The notes under the pieces: model-generated | What the model saw: the letters and a program-made list of their open reading frames with translations, nothing else | The model's database searches: none | Told to the model about the DNA's origin: nothing | Origin: Marinitoga aeolica | GTDB lineage: Bacteria > Thermotogota > Thermotogae > Petrotogales > Petrotogaceae | Assembly (NCBI RefSeq): GCF_029910535.1 | Contig: NZ_CP069362.1 | Location: 806,001-870,000 of the forward strand | DNA: 64,000 nt | Direction: 5' to 3' | Position numbers and translations under genes: made by a program | Shown here: one piece after another, positions 8,078-17,062 of the stretch | How positions within the stretch are numbered: the stretch's first letter is position 1 | Layout of the letters: each line of letters starts with the position of its first letter

Positions 8078-8980
8078 TCATTCATAAATATTTATTAAAA
8101 TACTACCATCATCTAAACCTGTTAAACCAACTATATTATCAGGTATTTCATATATAACATCTTTTATTTTCCAGTTTTTAGTATCTAATATTATTAATTT
8201 ATTATTGCTATATATAGCAACATCATTGTCATTTATAAAGGTTACAAAATATGGTTGATTCATTATTATTTCTGGATAAGCATCTTTTAAATCTATTTCT
8301 TTTATTGTTTTAGATTCATTATTATAGTATTCAATTTTTATATTGTTTATAAGAATTAGGTCTCCTTTTGTATTTACATCTAATTTGGGCGAACCAATAA
8401 AATTCTTTTTTACCAGAGTGTCATCGCTATTTGTTATATTTAAAAGATGAAGTTCTAATTTATCTTCACTATTTTGTATAACAAAAGATAAAAAATTATT
8501 GTTTATTTTTGATGGGTCACTATCAAAATATACTGAATCTGAATAAGATTTTATTAACTCCCATTTTTTATCTGATAATGAGTATTGATAAATTTCCAAG
8601 TTTTTATTATTATAATTATTATAAAAAAATACTGCAGAATTATTATTTGTTACAAAATGAAAAGTGGAATCGTATGAAGGTATTGGGAAATTATCTAATG
8701 TAATAACATTCCATTTAACTAAATTTTCTAAATTGGATATATATAAATTATTTCTTCCAATTCCATCAAACAATACGATATTACCATTTTTACCAAACGA
8801 TATTTTATCAGTGTTAATATATTTCTCCATTTCTCTTAAGTATAAAAACTTAATTTTATAATTTTCTACTTCCATGGTTTTAATAAATTTATTAGCAGAA
8901 GGAATTAAAACGTTATAATCTGCAAAAGTTAAGATAAAAGATACAATCATAATAAATACCACTAAAACTATCTTTTTCAT
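8078..8980 (-). CDS. Exported propeller-like protein, recent paralogue of 2631-3536
   Basis: 300 residues from the ATG at 8980, chosen because GGTGG lies 5 bp upstream; an earlier in-frame ATG at 9013 has no good ribosome site. The N-terminus is a signal peptide or anchor (MKKIVLVVFIMIVSFILTFA). The body is nearly identical to the 2631-3536 product, with scattered substitutions and two extra residues in the YNNYNNKN stretch. Homology stops near both gene ends, so only the coding region appears duplicated or converted. Function unknown. Confidence 0.75.
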   Translation of the reverse strand: MKKIVLVVFIMIVSFILTFADYNVLIPSANKFIKTMEVENYKIKFLYLREMEKYINTDKISFGKNGNIVLFDGIGRNNLYISNLENLVKWNVITLDNFPIPSYDSTFHFVTNNNSAVFFYNNYNNKNLEIYQYSLSDKKWELIKSYSDSVYFDSDPSKINNNFLSFVIQNSEDKLELHLLNITNSDDTLVKKNFIGSPKLDVNTKGDLILINNIKIEYYNNESKTIKEIDLKDAYPEIIMNQPYFVTFINDNDVAIYSNNKLIILDTKNWKIKDVIYEIPDNIVGLTGLDDGSILINIYE

Positions 8981-9078
8981 ATTTACCACCATCCCCTTCT
9001 TTAGATTTTTCATTATTTTTCAAACATCAAATAAGATTATATTCTTTTATATTCATAATAATTACCAAAATACTTTCA

Positions 9079-10725
9079 TTATATATCTTTAGAAAAATAT
9101 TCTTTATAATATTCTTTGAATTTAGTTTCATACCATTCATTTGATTCGCCATCAATACCATCACTTATGCCTATTTCACAGTATTTTTTTAAGTTTTCCA
9201 CATCTCCAATGATTTTATATCCTTCCACTAAAAAAAATAAACTGGCATCATAATGGTTAAGGATAGAAAGGACTTTTTCTGGTGAAGTATTTTTATCCAT
9301 TTTTTCTACAATTTGTTTCTGTATATTAAATCGTTTTTTTAATATTAAAATATAATTATATGCTACATCTTTTAAATCTATACTTTTATAAAACTGAATA
9401 ATATTAATTATATCTATATAATCAAATTCTTTGTTTTTTGTAAATGATTCTATATAATGCATAATTTCTTTATTATTCAAATTTCCTTTTTGATATTCAT
9501 TATAAAAGAAATTATTTAAAAGATTAAAATAGTTATATGAATAATCTATATAATCAATATATTTTAATTTTTCATTTTTAAATAGAAAATGAAAATATCT
9601 TCCTAGCGATGCGTATATTCCATCATTTGCAGCAATATATATTTCTTCAGTCATTGGTAAAAAAATCGCACTATGAACAGTATCTGATCTACATATTGAT
9701 TGATTACCAATATCGCCTATATCTAAACTTCTCATAATTTCCACTATATCATTCAAAGAAATATTTTGTTTCCAATCTATATATTTTTCTGCAATTATTT
9801 TTCTTGATATTGAACCAGAATAATCTTCCTCTTTGTTTTTTAATACAGTGTAATGATTTGTTGAAACAATCCTTTCATTATGTTCTATTTTTTCAAGATT
9901 TTTTGAATCAAATTCAAATACAACAGATTTCTTATCATTTTTGCTTGAAACCATAAGGTTATTTCCGATTGTTCTTTTAGTTGTATTCAATATCTTTTCT
10001 ACAGTGGAAATATTTTCTGCTTTTTCCATAATTATTCTATATAATATTCCTGTTGGAACACCATTTGAACTTTGATTATCTGAAACAGATGTCATGGATC
10101 CCAGAGAAATCCCTTTATTATTCATTCCTGTTAATACTCCAATAATTCCTGGCCATGTTAATGAAATAAAGTCATTTCCATTGGCTACATTATATACAAA
10201 TAGGATATTTAGATTCCATAGTTTATTAGAAAGAAAATAATCCAAATTTCTTCCATGGATTATATTACCATCAATACTTTTCTTACCCCAAACAGACAGA
10301 TTAGTGCATCCATACAAATTGAATAATTCATCATAAATATTTAATAAGAAGATGGTATCAAGTGAAGTCCCACTGGCCTTTGCTATAGCAGACATTTCCT
10401 TTTTATATTCTGACGGAATACTTCTAAAATAATTTTTCATAGTATATCTAATAATAATTTTTTCGAGAAATTTTTTATCTTTAAGTTCTTGATCTAAAAG
10501 ATTTTTCATTTTATTGATTTCTTCTTTTAAAGCTAATCCATGTTGATAACCAATCTCAGAATGTGTCCCTGAAAGATATAGCACTTTAATATTTCCAATT
10601 TTTTCAATTTTGAAATTTTTATTATTAATATTATCTATACTATAATGCAAGGGTAAAAATAAGTAAAATATATATAATGCCGGAATTAGCAGAACTATTA
10701 ATAATAAACAAAAAAGTTTCTTCAT
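9079..10725 (-). CDS. Exported C45-type acyltransferase or amidohydrolase (Ntn fold)
   Basis: 548 residues from the ATG at 10725, preceded by TTGGAGG with 8-bp spacing; the in-frame TTG further upstream is part of that ribosome site. Residues 3-22 form a membrane anchor or signal peptide. The sequence shows the C45/acyl-CoA:6-APA acyltransferase-like signature: GTHSEIGYQHG near the start, the nucleophile in GCTNLSVWG, GRNLDY, then WPGIIGVLTGMNNKGI and TIGNNLMVSS. Members autocleave before the Cys and act on amide bonds. The C-terminal ~170 residues are helical and unassigned. Substrate unknown. Confidence 0.82.
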   Translation of the reverse strand: MKKLFCLLLIVLLIPALYIFYLFLPLHYSIDNINNKNFKIEKIGNIKVLYLSGTHSEIGYQHGLALKEEINKMKNLLDQELKDKKFLEKIIIRYTMKNYFRSIPSEYKKEMSAIAKASGTSLDTIFLLNIYDELFNLYGCTNLSVWGKKSIDGNIIHGRNLDYFLSNKLWNLNILFVYNVANGNDFISLTWPGIIGVLTGMNNKGISLGSMTSVSDNQSSNGVPTGILYRIIMEKAENISTVEKILNTTKRTIGNNLMVSSKNDKKSVVFEFDSKNLEKIEHNERIVSTNHYTVLKNKEEDYSGSISRKIIAEKYIDWKQNISLNDIVEIMRSLDIGDIGNQSICRSDTVHSAIFLPMTEEIYIAANDGIYASLGRYFHFLFKNEKLKYIDYIDYSYNYFNLLNNFFYNEYQKGNLNNKEIMHYIESFTKNKEFDYIDIINIIQFYKSIDLKDVAYNYILILKKRFNIQKQIVEKMDKNTSPEKVLSILNHYDASLFFLVEGYKIIGDVENLKKYCEIGISDGIDGESNEWYETKFKEYYKEYFSKDI

Positions 10726-10771
10726 TTTTTTATCCTCCAAATAACCTTTTATATTATAAAATCAGAAATTT

Positions 10772-11827
10772 TTATCTTTTAGTTATAGAAAAAATCTTTA
10801 AATTATTTGGATCATCATTTCTGGACTTTATGAACAAATAATATTTTCCATTGATCTTTTTCATAATATATTGAGTATCTGCTGCATAGTCAAGTTGATA
10901 GTTTGGATATAAATCATAATAATTTTCTTTACCTGTATTTAAATCTATTTCAATTAGGTTATTTTTATCAGAACTTTCTAATTTTCCTTTTAAAAAAGCT
11001 TTATTATCTACAATTGATATAAAATCTATATTATACCAATAATATTTTTTGTCTGGATTTGCATTGGAAGCATAATAACCTGAACTTTTAAATTTATTAC
11101 CGTAAATAGTATATATATTTTCAAGTGCATTATTTTTTATTCTATATAAATTATATTCGCCACTTTCTGCATCATGACAGAAAACATATACATCGTCTTT
11201 ATATTTTGTTATGTTTAATATAACTTCATTCGTTTCGATTGTTTTATCAATAATTAATTTATTATCTTCATTCTTATATTTATACAAATAATACTTGCTT
11301 CCAACTCTATAGATGATTTCACTTATAATCCAGAAACCATCATCTACATGAACAAAATCACCATCAGCATAATCCCAGTTTAATTTTTCTGAAAAAGAAG
11401 TGAATGTTACATTATTATCTTTAATACTCAAAATACCTTTAGCACCTTTATAATATAAAATCCCATTATCTATGGTTAATGCTCCTTTTATAATCCCAAT
11501 ATTATCTTTTTTTTCAAATATTTTTCCATCTAAAAATTCATATTTTATTTTCTTTGATAACACGTTAAATTTTGAAATAAATATTTGATGTTTATTTTTT
11601 GTGATATTATAGATAGGAGAAAGATAGTATAAATTTCCATCATCATCTACTGTAAAATTACCTTTATTCATATAAACAATATTAATATCATCCCCAGGAT
11701 AAGTAAGACTATTATATTCAACTTTTTCATATGATATTACATCATCACCTGTACTAGAAAAAATAGAAAAAACAGTTATAAAAAATATAACTAAAAGAAT
11801 AATTACAACAAATAATCCTTTTTTCAT
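10772..11827 (-). CDS. Exported propeller-like protein, paralogue of 4957-5961
   Basis: 351 residues. The signal peptide or anchor is residues 1-26, followed by STGDD. Strand-rich repeats such as GNLYYLSPIYN and GILYYKGAKGILSI suggest a beta propeller. The C-terminal half aligns with the 4957-5961 product. A GGGGGGATGG ribosome site stands before the ATG. It precedes the C45-type hydrolase gene by 46 bp on the same strand, so the two may be cotranscribed. No activity is predicted. Confidence 0.68.
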   Translation of the reverse strand: MKKGLFVVIILLVIFFITVFSIFSSTGDDVISYEKVEYNSLTYPGDDINIVYMNKGNFTVDDDGNLYYLSPIYNITKNKHQIFISKFNVLSKKIKYEFLDGKIFEKKDNIGIIKGALTIDNGILYYKGAKGILSIKDNNVTFTSFSEKLNWDYADGDFVHVDDGFWIISEIIYRVGSKYYLYKYKNEDNKLIIDKTIETNEVILNITKYKDDVYVFCHDAESGEYNLYRIKNNALENIYTIYGNKFKSSGYYASNANPDKKYYWYNIDFISIVDNKAFLKGKLESSDKNNLIEIDLNTGKENYYDLYPNYQLDYAADTQYIMKKINGKYYLFIKSRNDDPNNLKIFSITKR

Positions 11828-12058
11828 TTTCCATCCCCCCTATTATCATAGGTTTTATGAATTTCTTTAATTTTTTTACATATACTTATAATTAAATTTA
11901 TCACGATATATTATAATAAAATTTGTGCTAATTTTAGTAACTAAAATATTAAAATATAGTAAATATTTAAATTTTAATTTGATAATACTATTTATAACAA
12001 GATTGTTATTAAGTATAATATATGATATAATAACTATATATTTTTACAGGAGGGAAAT

Positions 12059-12715
12059 ATGAAAAAATATGTAGCTTTTTTTGATTTAGATAGAACATTA
12101 CTTGATAAATATAGCCCACAACTTTACTATAAATATGAAATAAAATACGGTAAATTCACGTGGTGGAAATATTACCGAATGGGTTTATTTACATTATTTT
12201 ATAAACTTGGTATTGAAATAAAAGATATGGAAAAAATGATGAGAGATACAGCTATGCAATATGCTGGTCAAAATGCTGAGGAAGCCTTTGGTTTTGCAAA
12301 ACAATGGTTTGAAGAAGATGGCAAATATCATATTAGAGAAAGCATGAAAAAAGAAATAAAATTTCATAAAAATAATGATGCTTACCTTGTTATTATCTCA
12401 GCATCTCCTGATTCTATAGTTATGCCTGTAGCAGAATATTTGAATTTTGATGATTCTATTTGTACTAAAACAGTCATAAAAGACGGAATTATTACAGGAG
12501 AAATGGGAGTTTACATGTATGAAGAAAACAAAGTTAAAGAAGCTGAAAAATTATGTGAATCACATAATTTTGACATAAAAGAAGCTTATTTTTATAGCGA
12601 CTCTATTTCTGATTTACCACTTTTAGAAGAGGTAGGCAATCCGGTTTGTGTAGCACCAGATTTCAGATTAAAAAGAATAGCTAAAAAAAGGAAATGGAGA
12701 ATAATAGAAAAATAA
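12059..12715 (+). CDS. HAD-IB family phosphatase (SerB-like)
   Basis: 218 residues. HAD motif I is FFDLDRTLL (nucleophile Asp9, acid Asp11), motif II is the Ser in VIISASPDS, and motif III/IV is Lys followed by YSDSISDLPLLEEVGNP. The helical cap insertion after motif I is typical of subclass IB, which contains phosphoserine phosphatase and related small-molecule phosphatases. Substrate cannot be told from sequence. AGGAGGG lies 5-6 bp before the ATG. The gene converges on pepT with a shared terminator between them. Confidence 0.88.
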   Translation: MKKYVAFFDLDRTLLDKYSPQLYYKYEIKYGKFTWWKYYRMGLFTLFYKLGIEIKDMEKMMRDTAMQYAGQNAEEAFGFAKQWFEEDGKYHIRESMKKEIKFHKNNDAYLVIISASPDSIVMPVAEYLNFDDSICTKTVIKDGIITGEMGVYMYEENKVKEAEKLCESHNFDIKEAYFYSDSISDLPLLEEVGNPVCVAPDFRLKRIAKKRKWRIIEK

Positions 12716-12738
12716 TGTGGCTAAGCCACATTATTTTT
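12708..12738. terminator. Bidirectional terminator between the HAD gene and pepT
   Basis: Long perfect stem AATAATGTGGC / GCCACATTATT with A and T runs on both sides. It spans the stop codons of both convergent genes and can end transcription in either direction. Confidence 0.9.
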
Positions 12739-13948
12739 CTGATACTAATTTTATTATTTCAATAATAGTTTCAACCGCCTTTCCCATAGATGGAATTGGA
12801 ATATATTCATATCTTCCATGGAAATTATGGCCACCAGTGAAAATGTTTGGACAGGGCAGGCCCATATATGATAATCTTGCCCCGTCAGTACCACCTCTGA
12901 TAGGTTTAATAATAGGTTTAACTCCTACTTTTTCCATGGCTTTTTTAGCAATTTCTATAATTTCTGGATCAATTTTTTCTTTCATATTATAATAACTATC
13001 TTTTAATTCTAATTCAATAGTACCTTCCCCATATTTTCTATTTAATAATTCTGCATTTTTTTCACATAACCATTTCTTATTTTCAAATAATGTTTTATCA
13101 TGATCTCTTACTATCATTACTAATTTTGCACTATCACAATCTCCAGAGATATGAACCACATGGAAAAACCCTTCATATTTTTCTGTATGTTGTGGAGTTT
13201 GAGCTTCTGGAAACATCATTGCTAATTCTGCAGCAATTAATGCCGCATTAATCATCTTATCTTTTGCTGTTCCAGGGTGAATACTCTTACCATGAATGGT
13301 ATAAGTCGCAGTTGCTGCGTTAAAATTTTCTGCTTCCAATTCACCAATTTCACCACCATCTACTGTGTATGCAAAATTAGCATTAAATTTTTCTACATTG
13401 AATTTATCAGCACCTCTACCAATTTCTTCATCTGGTGTAAAGCCCACTTTAATTGTTCCGTGTTTTATTTCTGGATGTTCTATTAAATATTCTATTGCAG
13501 TAATAATTTCTGCTATACCCGCTTTATCATCTGCACCAAGTAATGTATTTCCATCTGTTACTATTATTTCTTGACCAATATAATTATTTAAAGTTGGAAA
13601 CTCTTTAGGACTTAAAACAATATTTTTTTCTTTATTTAATACAATATCTCCACCATCATACTTTACTATTTTTGCTTTAACATCTTTTCCTGTTAGTGCA
13701 GGCGCTGTATCCATATGAGCAATAAATCCTATAGTAGGAACCTCTTTATCAATGTTTGATGGAAGAGTTGCATATACATATCCATTTTCATCTAATTCTA
13801 CATCTTTCATTCCAATATTCGCTAATTCTGCTTTTAAATATTTTGCTAATATTAATTGTTCAGGTGTTGAAGGACACGCTTTTGATTCTTCATTAGATGT
13901 AGTATAAAATTTTGTATACTCAATAAATCTTTCATGAACTTTTTTCAT
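12731..13948 (-). CDS. pepT: Peptidase T (tripeptide aminopeptidase)
   Basis: About 405 residues, the usual length for PepT, an M20 zinc peptidase that removes the N-terminal residue of tripeptides. Metal-site motifs are present: GFIAHMDTAPA, LLGADDKAGI, TPDEEIGRG and YTVDGGEIGE; the C-terminal domain has GGTDGARLSYMGLPCPN and GGHNFHGRYEYIP. Three start codons occur in a row (TTG, ATG, ATG); the last (13948) is best spaced from AGGAG. Upstream is a TTGACA-17-TATATT promoter whose spacer contains the TGATATATTAATT motif, so it may share a regulator with other loci here. Confidence 0.95.
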   Translation of the reverse strand: MKKVHERFIEYTKFYTTSNEESKACPSTPEQLILAKYLKAELANIGMKDVELDENGYVYATLPSNIDKEVPTIGFIAHMDTAPALTGKDVKAKIVKYDGGDIVLNKEKNIVLSPKEFPTLNNYIGQEIIVTDGNTLLGADDKAGIAEIITAIEYLIEHPEIKHGTIKVGFTPDEEIGRGADKFNVEKFNANFAYTVDGGEIGELEAENFNAATATYTIHGKSIHPGTAKDKMINAALIAAELAMMFPEAQTPQHTEKYEGFFHVVHISGDCDSAKLVMIVRDHDKTLFENKKWLCEKNAELLNRKYGEGTIELELKDSYYNMKEKIDPEIIEIAKKAMEKVGVKPIIKPIRGGTDGARLSYMGLPCPNIFTGGHNFHGRYEYIPIPSMGKAVETIIEIIKLVSEK

Positions 13949-13979
13949 CATCAATCTCCTTTCAATATATTATATCTAT

Positions 13980-14008
13980 AATATATCACTTGATATATTA
14001 ATTGTCAA
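13980..14008 (-). promoter_or_regulatory. pepT promoter overlapping a TGATATATTAATT inverted repeat
   Basis: On the minus strand TTGACA (14008-14003) and TATATT (13985-13980) are 17 bp apart. The spacer holds the inverted repeat AATATATCA-CT-TGATATATT (plus strand 13980-13999), whose right arm is the 13-mer at 13991-14003. Here the motif covers the promoter, the position expected for a repressor. The site touches the stop codon of the upstream gene. Confidence 0.6.
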
Positions 14009-14996
14009 ATTTAAAATCTTCTATTTTTAGTAATTTTTTTGGATCAACATCATATTCTTTGAATTTATCATTAGATAATATATAATATCCAAACTTATTG
14101 GCTATATATACTATCATTTCATCAGCTGGCGAATTAAAATATACTCTCCTTTTTTCTGAAAGAGTTTTTAATACTTTTTTATCTTCTTCATTTAAAAAAA
14201 ATTCTATATTATTATCAAAAACAATATGAATAGGAAAAAATGCTATCTTTCCAAAATACATATTATCAAACATTTCAATTAAAAATTGCAAAGAATTTCT
14301 ATTTTCATATCTCACCACATTACTACCATCTATAACTAATCCTTTTACGGAATCTGTATTTAATAATTTATAATGATAATAAGAAAAGTTCTTTAATTGC
14401 ATATTTAATAAATGTTTTTCAAAATCGCTTAAACTCTTGTATATTTCAATAACTTTTTTAAAATATGACTTCTTATCTTCTAATGGATCTATTTTTAATA
14501 TTTCATCCAGTAAGTTCTGAATAAATGGATTTTTTTCATCTAAAGGTATATATGTCATCAAAGCATATAAATCTATGTAATCTTTAAATGGGAGTCTTTT
14601 AAATATCACTTTAGGTGTATATAATTCTATTCCATATTTTTTCAATTTTCCCTCATATCCTCCTGGTGGAAATTTCTTAGGATACATTAGAAATTTTATC
14701 ATTTCAACATCTTCATCGAGCAATCCGTAGTATTTTTTTAAGTCTTTTATTCTATTTTCCTTTGGTTTTTCAACTATATGTATAAGTAAAAATTGTAAGT
14801 CATTTAAATGTTTATTCAAAATTTTTCTTTCTGCATTTTTACTTAAGAATCTGAATACAGACAACATTTTTCTCTTATTTAATTCCCGAGGATTTAATAA
14901 CCATTTATTTACTTTTAACACCTCTTTTTTAATTTTTCTCTTATGTTCTAAAAAATCTTTTTCTTCTATTATTTTTAAAATTTTTCCAAAACTCAT
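13998..14996 (-). CDS. Protein with C-terminal NYN/Zc3h12a-type ribonuclease domain
   Basis: 332 residues. The C-terminal third has the PIN-like signature of Zc3h12a/NYN RNases: VKGLVIDGSNVVRYE (first acidic residue near 217), PIHIVFDNNIEFFL, and SPADEMIVYIANKFGYYILSNDKFKEY with the later acidic residues. The first ~200 residues are helical and basic (KRKIKKEVLKVNKWL, LNKRKMLSVFRFLSKNAE) with no recognised domain and may bind RNA or a partner. Probably an RNase in RNA turnover or stress response; target unknown. Confidence 0.78.
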   Translation of the reverse strand: MSFGKILKIIEEKDFLEHKRKIKKEVLKVNKWLLNPRELNKRKMLSVFRFLSKNAERKILNKHLNDLQFLLIHIVEKPKENRIKDLKKYYGLLDEDVEMIKFLMYPKKFPPGGYEGKLKKYGIELYTPKVIFKRLPFKDYIDLYALMTYIPLDEKNPFIQNLLDEILKIDPLEDKKSYFKKVIEIYKSLSDFEKHLLNMQLKNFSYYHYKLLNTDSVKGLVIDGSNVVRYENRNSLQFLIEMFDNMYFGKIAFFPIHIVFDNNIEFFLNEEDKKVLKTLSEKRRVYFNSPADEMIVYIANKFGYYILSNDKFKEYDVDPKKLLKIEDFKFDN

Positions 14997-15059
14997 ACCT
15001 ATTTGCTCCTTTTATCGTTTTGATGTATAATATAATAAAATAGAAATTTGGTGATATAT

Positions 15060-16025
15060 ATGAATAAAGAAAATTTAAAAAAATACTATGCTTTGGTTGT
15101 TATATCTTTATCCATTTTATGGGGATGGATCGCTTTAATTTATGGGTTTATTATTTGGTTTGGATTATATATCTTAAACTTATTATTAAGAAAACTTCCT
15201 ATAGATGCTGTAGATTTTGATGGACCTTATACATATACCTATAAAAAAATTGAGAATAGAGAATTAAAACTCGATATATATTTTCCAAAATCAAAAAAAC
15301 AAAAACTCCCCGTAGTTTTTTTTGCACATGGTGGGGGTTGGGTTTCTGGTTTCAGAAATCAAAAAAACAATGTATCCTGGTGTAAATTTCTTGCATCAAA
15401 AGGATTTGCTGTTGTTTCTATAGATTATAGACTTGGAGTATCACATACAATGAGTGAAATACTTTCTGATTATACTGATGCACTAAATTATATAAAAGAA
15501 AATTATTATAGATTAAAATTGGATAAAAATAATATTATTTTAATGGGATTATCCGCCGGAGGACATCTTACATTATTATACTATGCTTATAATACTTTTG
15601 TAAAGAATGAAAAACATACTGAAGGAATCAAAGGTGTTGTATCTTACTATACACCGGCTAATCTAAAACATTTATTTGATAAAAATGTAAAATCTGTTTT
15701 TGCTAAGGTTGCTACTGCTACAGCATTAAAAGGATTTCCTACCCCAACAAAAGAAGGGGAATATTTATATTATTCACCAATTTTCTGGATTAATAAAAAT
15801 ATGAAACCTGTATTATTAGTACATGGAAAAAAGGATAAAACAGTTCCCTTTTCATCTTCAGTTGAATTATTTAAAAAATTAAAAGAAAAAGGGGTTCAAA
15901 CAAAAATACTCGTTCATAAGAGTGGTGACCATGCTTTTGAATTTGAAAATAATGATATTCAAACCATTAGAATTTTAAATGAAACTGTTAAATTTATAAG
16001 GAGCCTGGTGAATGATGAAGGTTGA
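15060..16025 (+). CDS. Membrane-anchored alpha/beta hydrolase (esterase/lipase-like)
   Basis: 321 residues from the ATG at 15060; GGTGAT just upstream is its ribosome site, so the in-frame TTG and GTG before it are not used. Residues 8-42 are hydrophobic and anchor the protein. The BD-FAE/esterase fold follows: oxyanion FFAHGGGWVSG, Ser nucleophile in LMGLSAGGHL, Asp in LLVHGKKDKTVP, His in SGDHAFEF. It overlaps the next hydrolase gene by 14 bp, suggesting coupled translation and a common lipid or ester pathway. Confidence 0.85.
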   Translation: MNKENLKKYYALVVISLSILWGWIALIYGFIIWFGLYILNLLLRKLPIDAVDFDGPYTYTYKKIENRELKLDIYFPKSKKQKLPVVFFAHGGGWVSGFRNQKNNVSWCKFLASKGFAVVSIDYRLGVSHTMSEILSDYTDALNYIKENYYRLKLDKNNIILMGLSAGGHLTLLYYAYNTFVKNEKHTEGIKGVVSYYTPANLKHLFDKNVKSVFAKVATATALKGFPTPTKEGEYLYYSPIFWINKNMKPVLLVHGKKDKTVPFSSSVELFKKLKEKGVQTKILVHKSGDHAFEFENNDIQTIRILNETVKFIRSLVNDEG

Positions 16026-17037
16026 TTTTTCATATAAAAAGAAAAAAATTGATTATATTTCTGGTTTCATATTCAAAGGAAAACATTACAGATGTAATTA
16101 TATTCGATTTAAAACTTTATACAGGAATCCTGCAGAAGGAACCGAAACTGTTGAATTGTATAATTTCATGCCAAAAGATAAAACCTATGCTTCAGCTTTA
16201 ATCTTACATGGACTTGGAAGTGCAAATGTTAAATATATGATATGGATGGCCAGAAGGCTTGCAAGTGTTGGAATAAATACAACCATATTAATACTACCTG
16301 GAAACTATACAAGAGTAGATAAAAAATCTGTTAGCGGTAGAAGTTATCTGTGGCCTGATTTAAAAATAATGTATAGATTTTGGGAACACGGTGTAATAGA
16401 TACCCTAACTACTATAGATTTTTTAAAACAAGAAGGGTTATGGCGAAAAGACCATATCTTGTTAGGATACTGTTTAGGAGGAATGGTTGGTACTATTGTT
16501 GAAGCATTAGAACCACAATTAAAACATCTCCTTTTAATGACTACAGGTGGTCATTTACCAGAAATATTATATAATTCTCCCGCTACAACTTTTGTGAAAC
16601 GATTAATAGAAAAAGGATTCAAGGATGAATATGAACTTCATAATCCTGACAAAATATTCGATATATATAATACACAATTTGAAAAGGTCCGAAAAATGTC
16701 TTTAAACGAATTAATAAACTCCGAAAATATTCATCCATTATTTAAAATAGATCCTTTATCTTACGCACATTTAATAAATCCTAAAAAAATAACTTTTGTT
16801 GAAGCATTTTTCGATAAAACTTTATCTAAAAAAAGTAGAAAAATGCTTTTTAGCGAATTCAAAGGAGCTAAACGTTATATTATTCCTACAGGTCATGTTA
16901 CCTGGTTACCATTTGAGTTTTTGCTGGCAAAAAATGTAATAAAAATACTAAATATAGAGGATTTAAAAATAAAATCTAGATTATATGGCTTTGATGAAAT
17001 CGAAGAAGCTCTTGATGATGAAGTCATTAAGAAGTAA
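16012..17037 (+). CDS. Alpha/beta hydrolase with a Cys nucleophile elbow
   Basis: About 341 residues. The fold is indicated by ALILHGLGSAN (oxyanion region) and the nucleophile elbow LLGYCLGGMVG, where the usual Ser is Cys, as in dienelactone hydrolase. The likely His is in PTGHVTWLPF near the C-terminus. There is no signal peptide or membrane segment. Two ATGs are adjacent (16012 and 16015) with AAGGAG and GGTG upstream; either can serve. It is translationally coupled to the preceding membrane esterase. Substrate unknown. Confidence 0.82.
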   Translation: MMKVDFSYKKKKIDYISGFIFKGKHYRCNYIRFKTLYRNPAEGTETVELYNFMPKDKTYASALILHGLGSANVKYMIWMARRLASVGINTTILILPGNYTRVDKKSVSGRSYLWPDLKIMYRFWEHGVIDTLTTIDFLKQEGLWRKDHILLGYCLGGMVGTIVEALEPQLKHLLLMTTGGHLPEILYNSPATTFVKRLIEKGFKDEYELHNPDKIFDIYNTQFEKVRKMSLNELINSENIHPLFKIDPLSYAHLINPKKITFVEAFFDKTLSKKSRKMLFSEFKGAKRYIIPTGHVTWLPFEFLLAKNVIKILNIEDLKIKSRLYGFDEIEEALDDEVIKK

Positions 17038-17062
17038 TTTTTTAATGGGGGGATTTTTAAAA

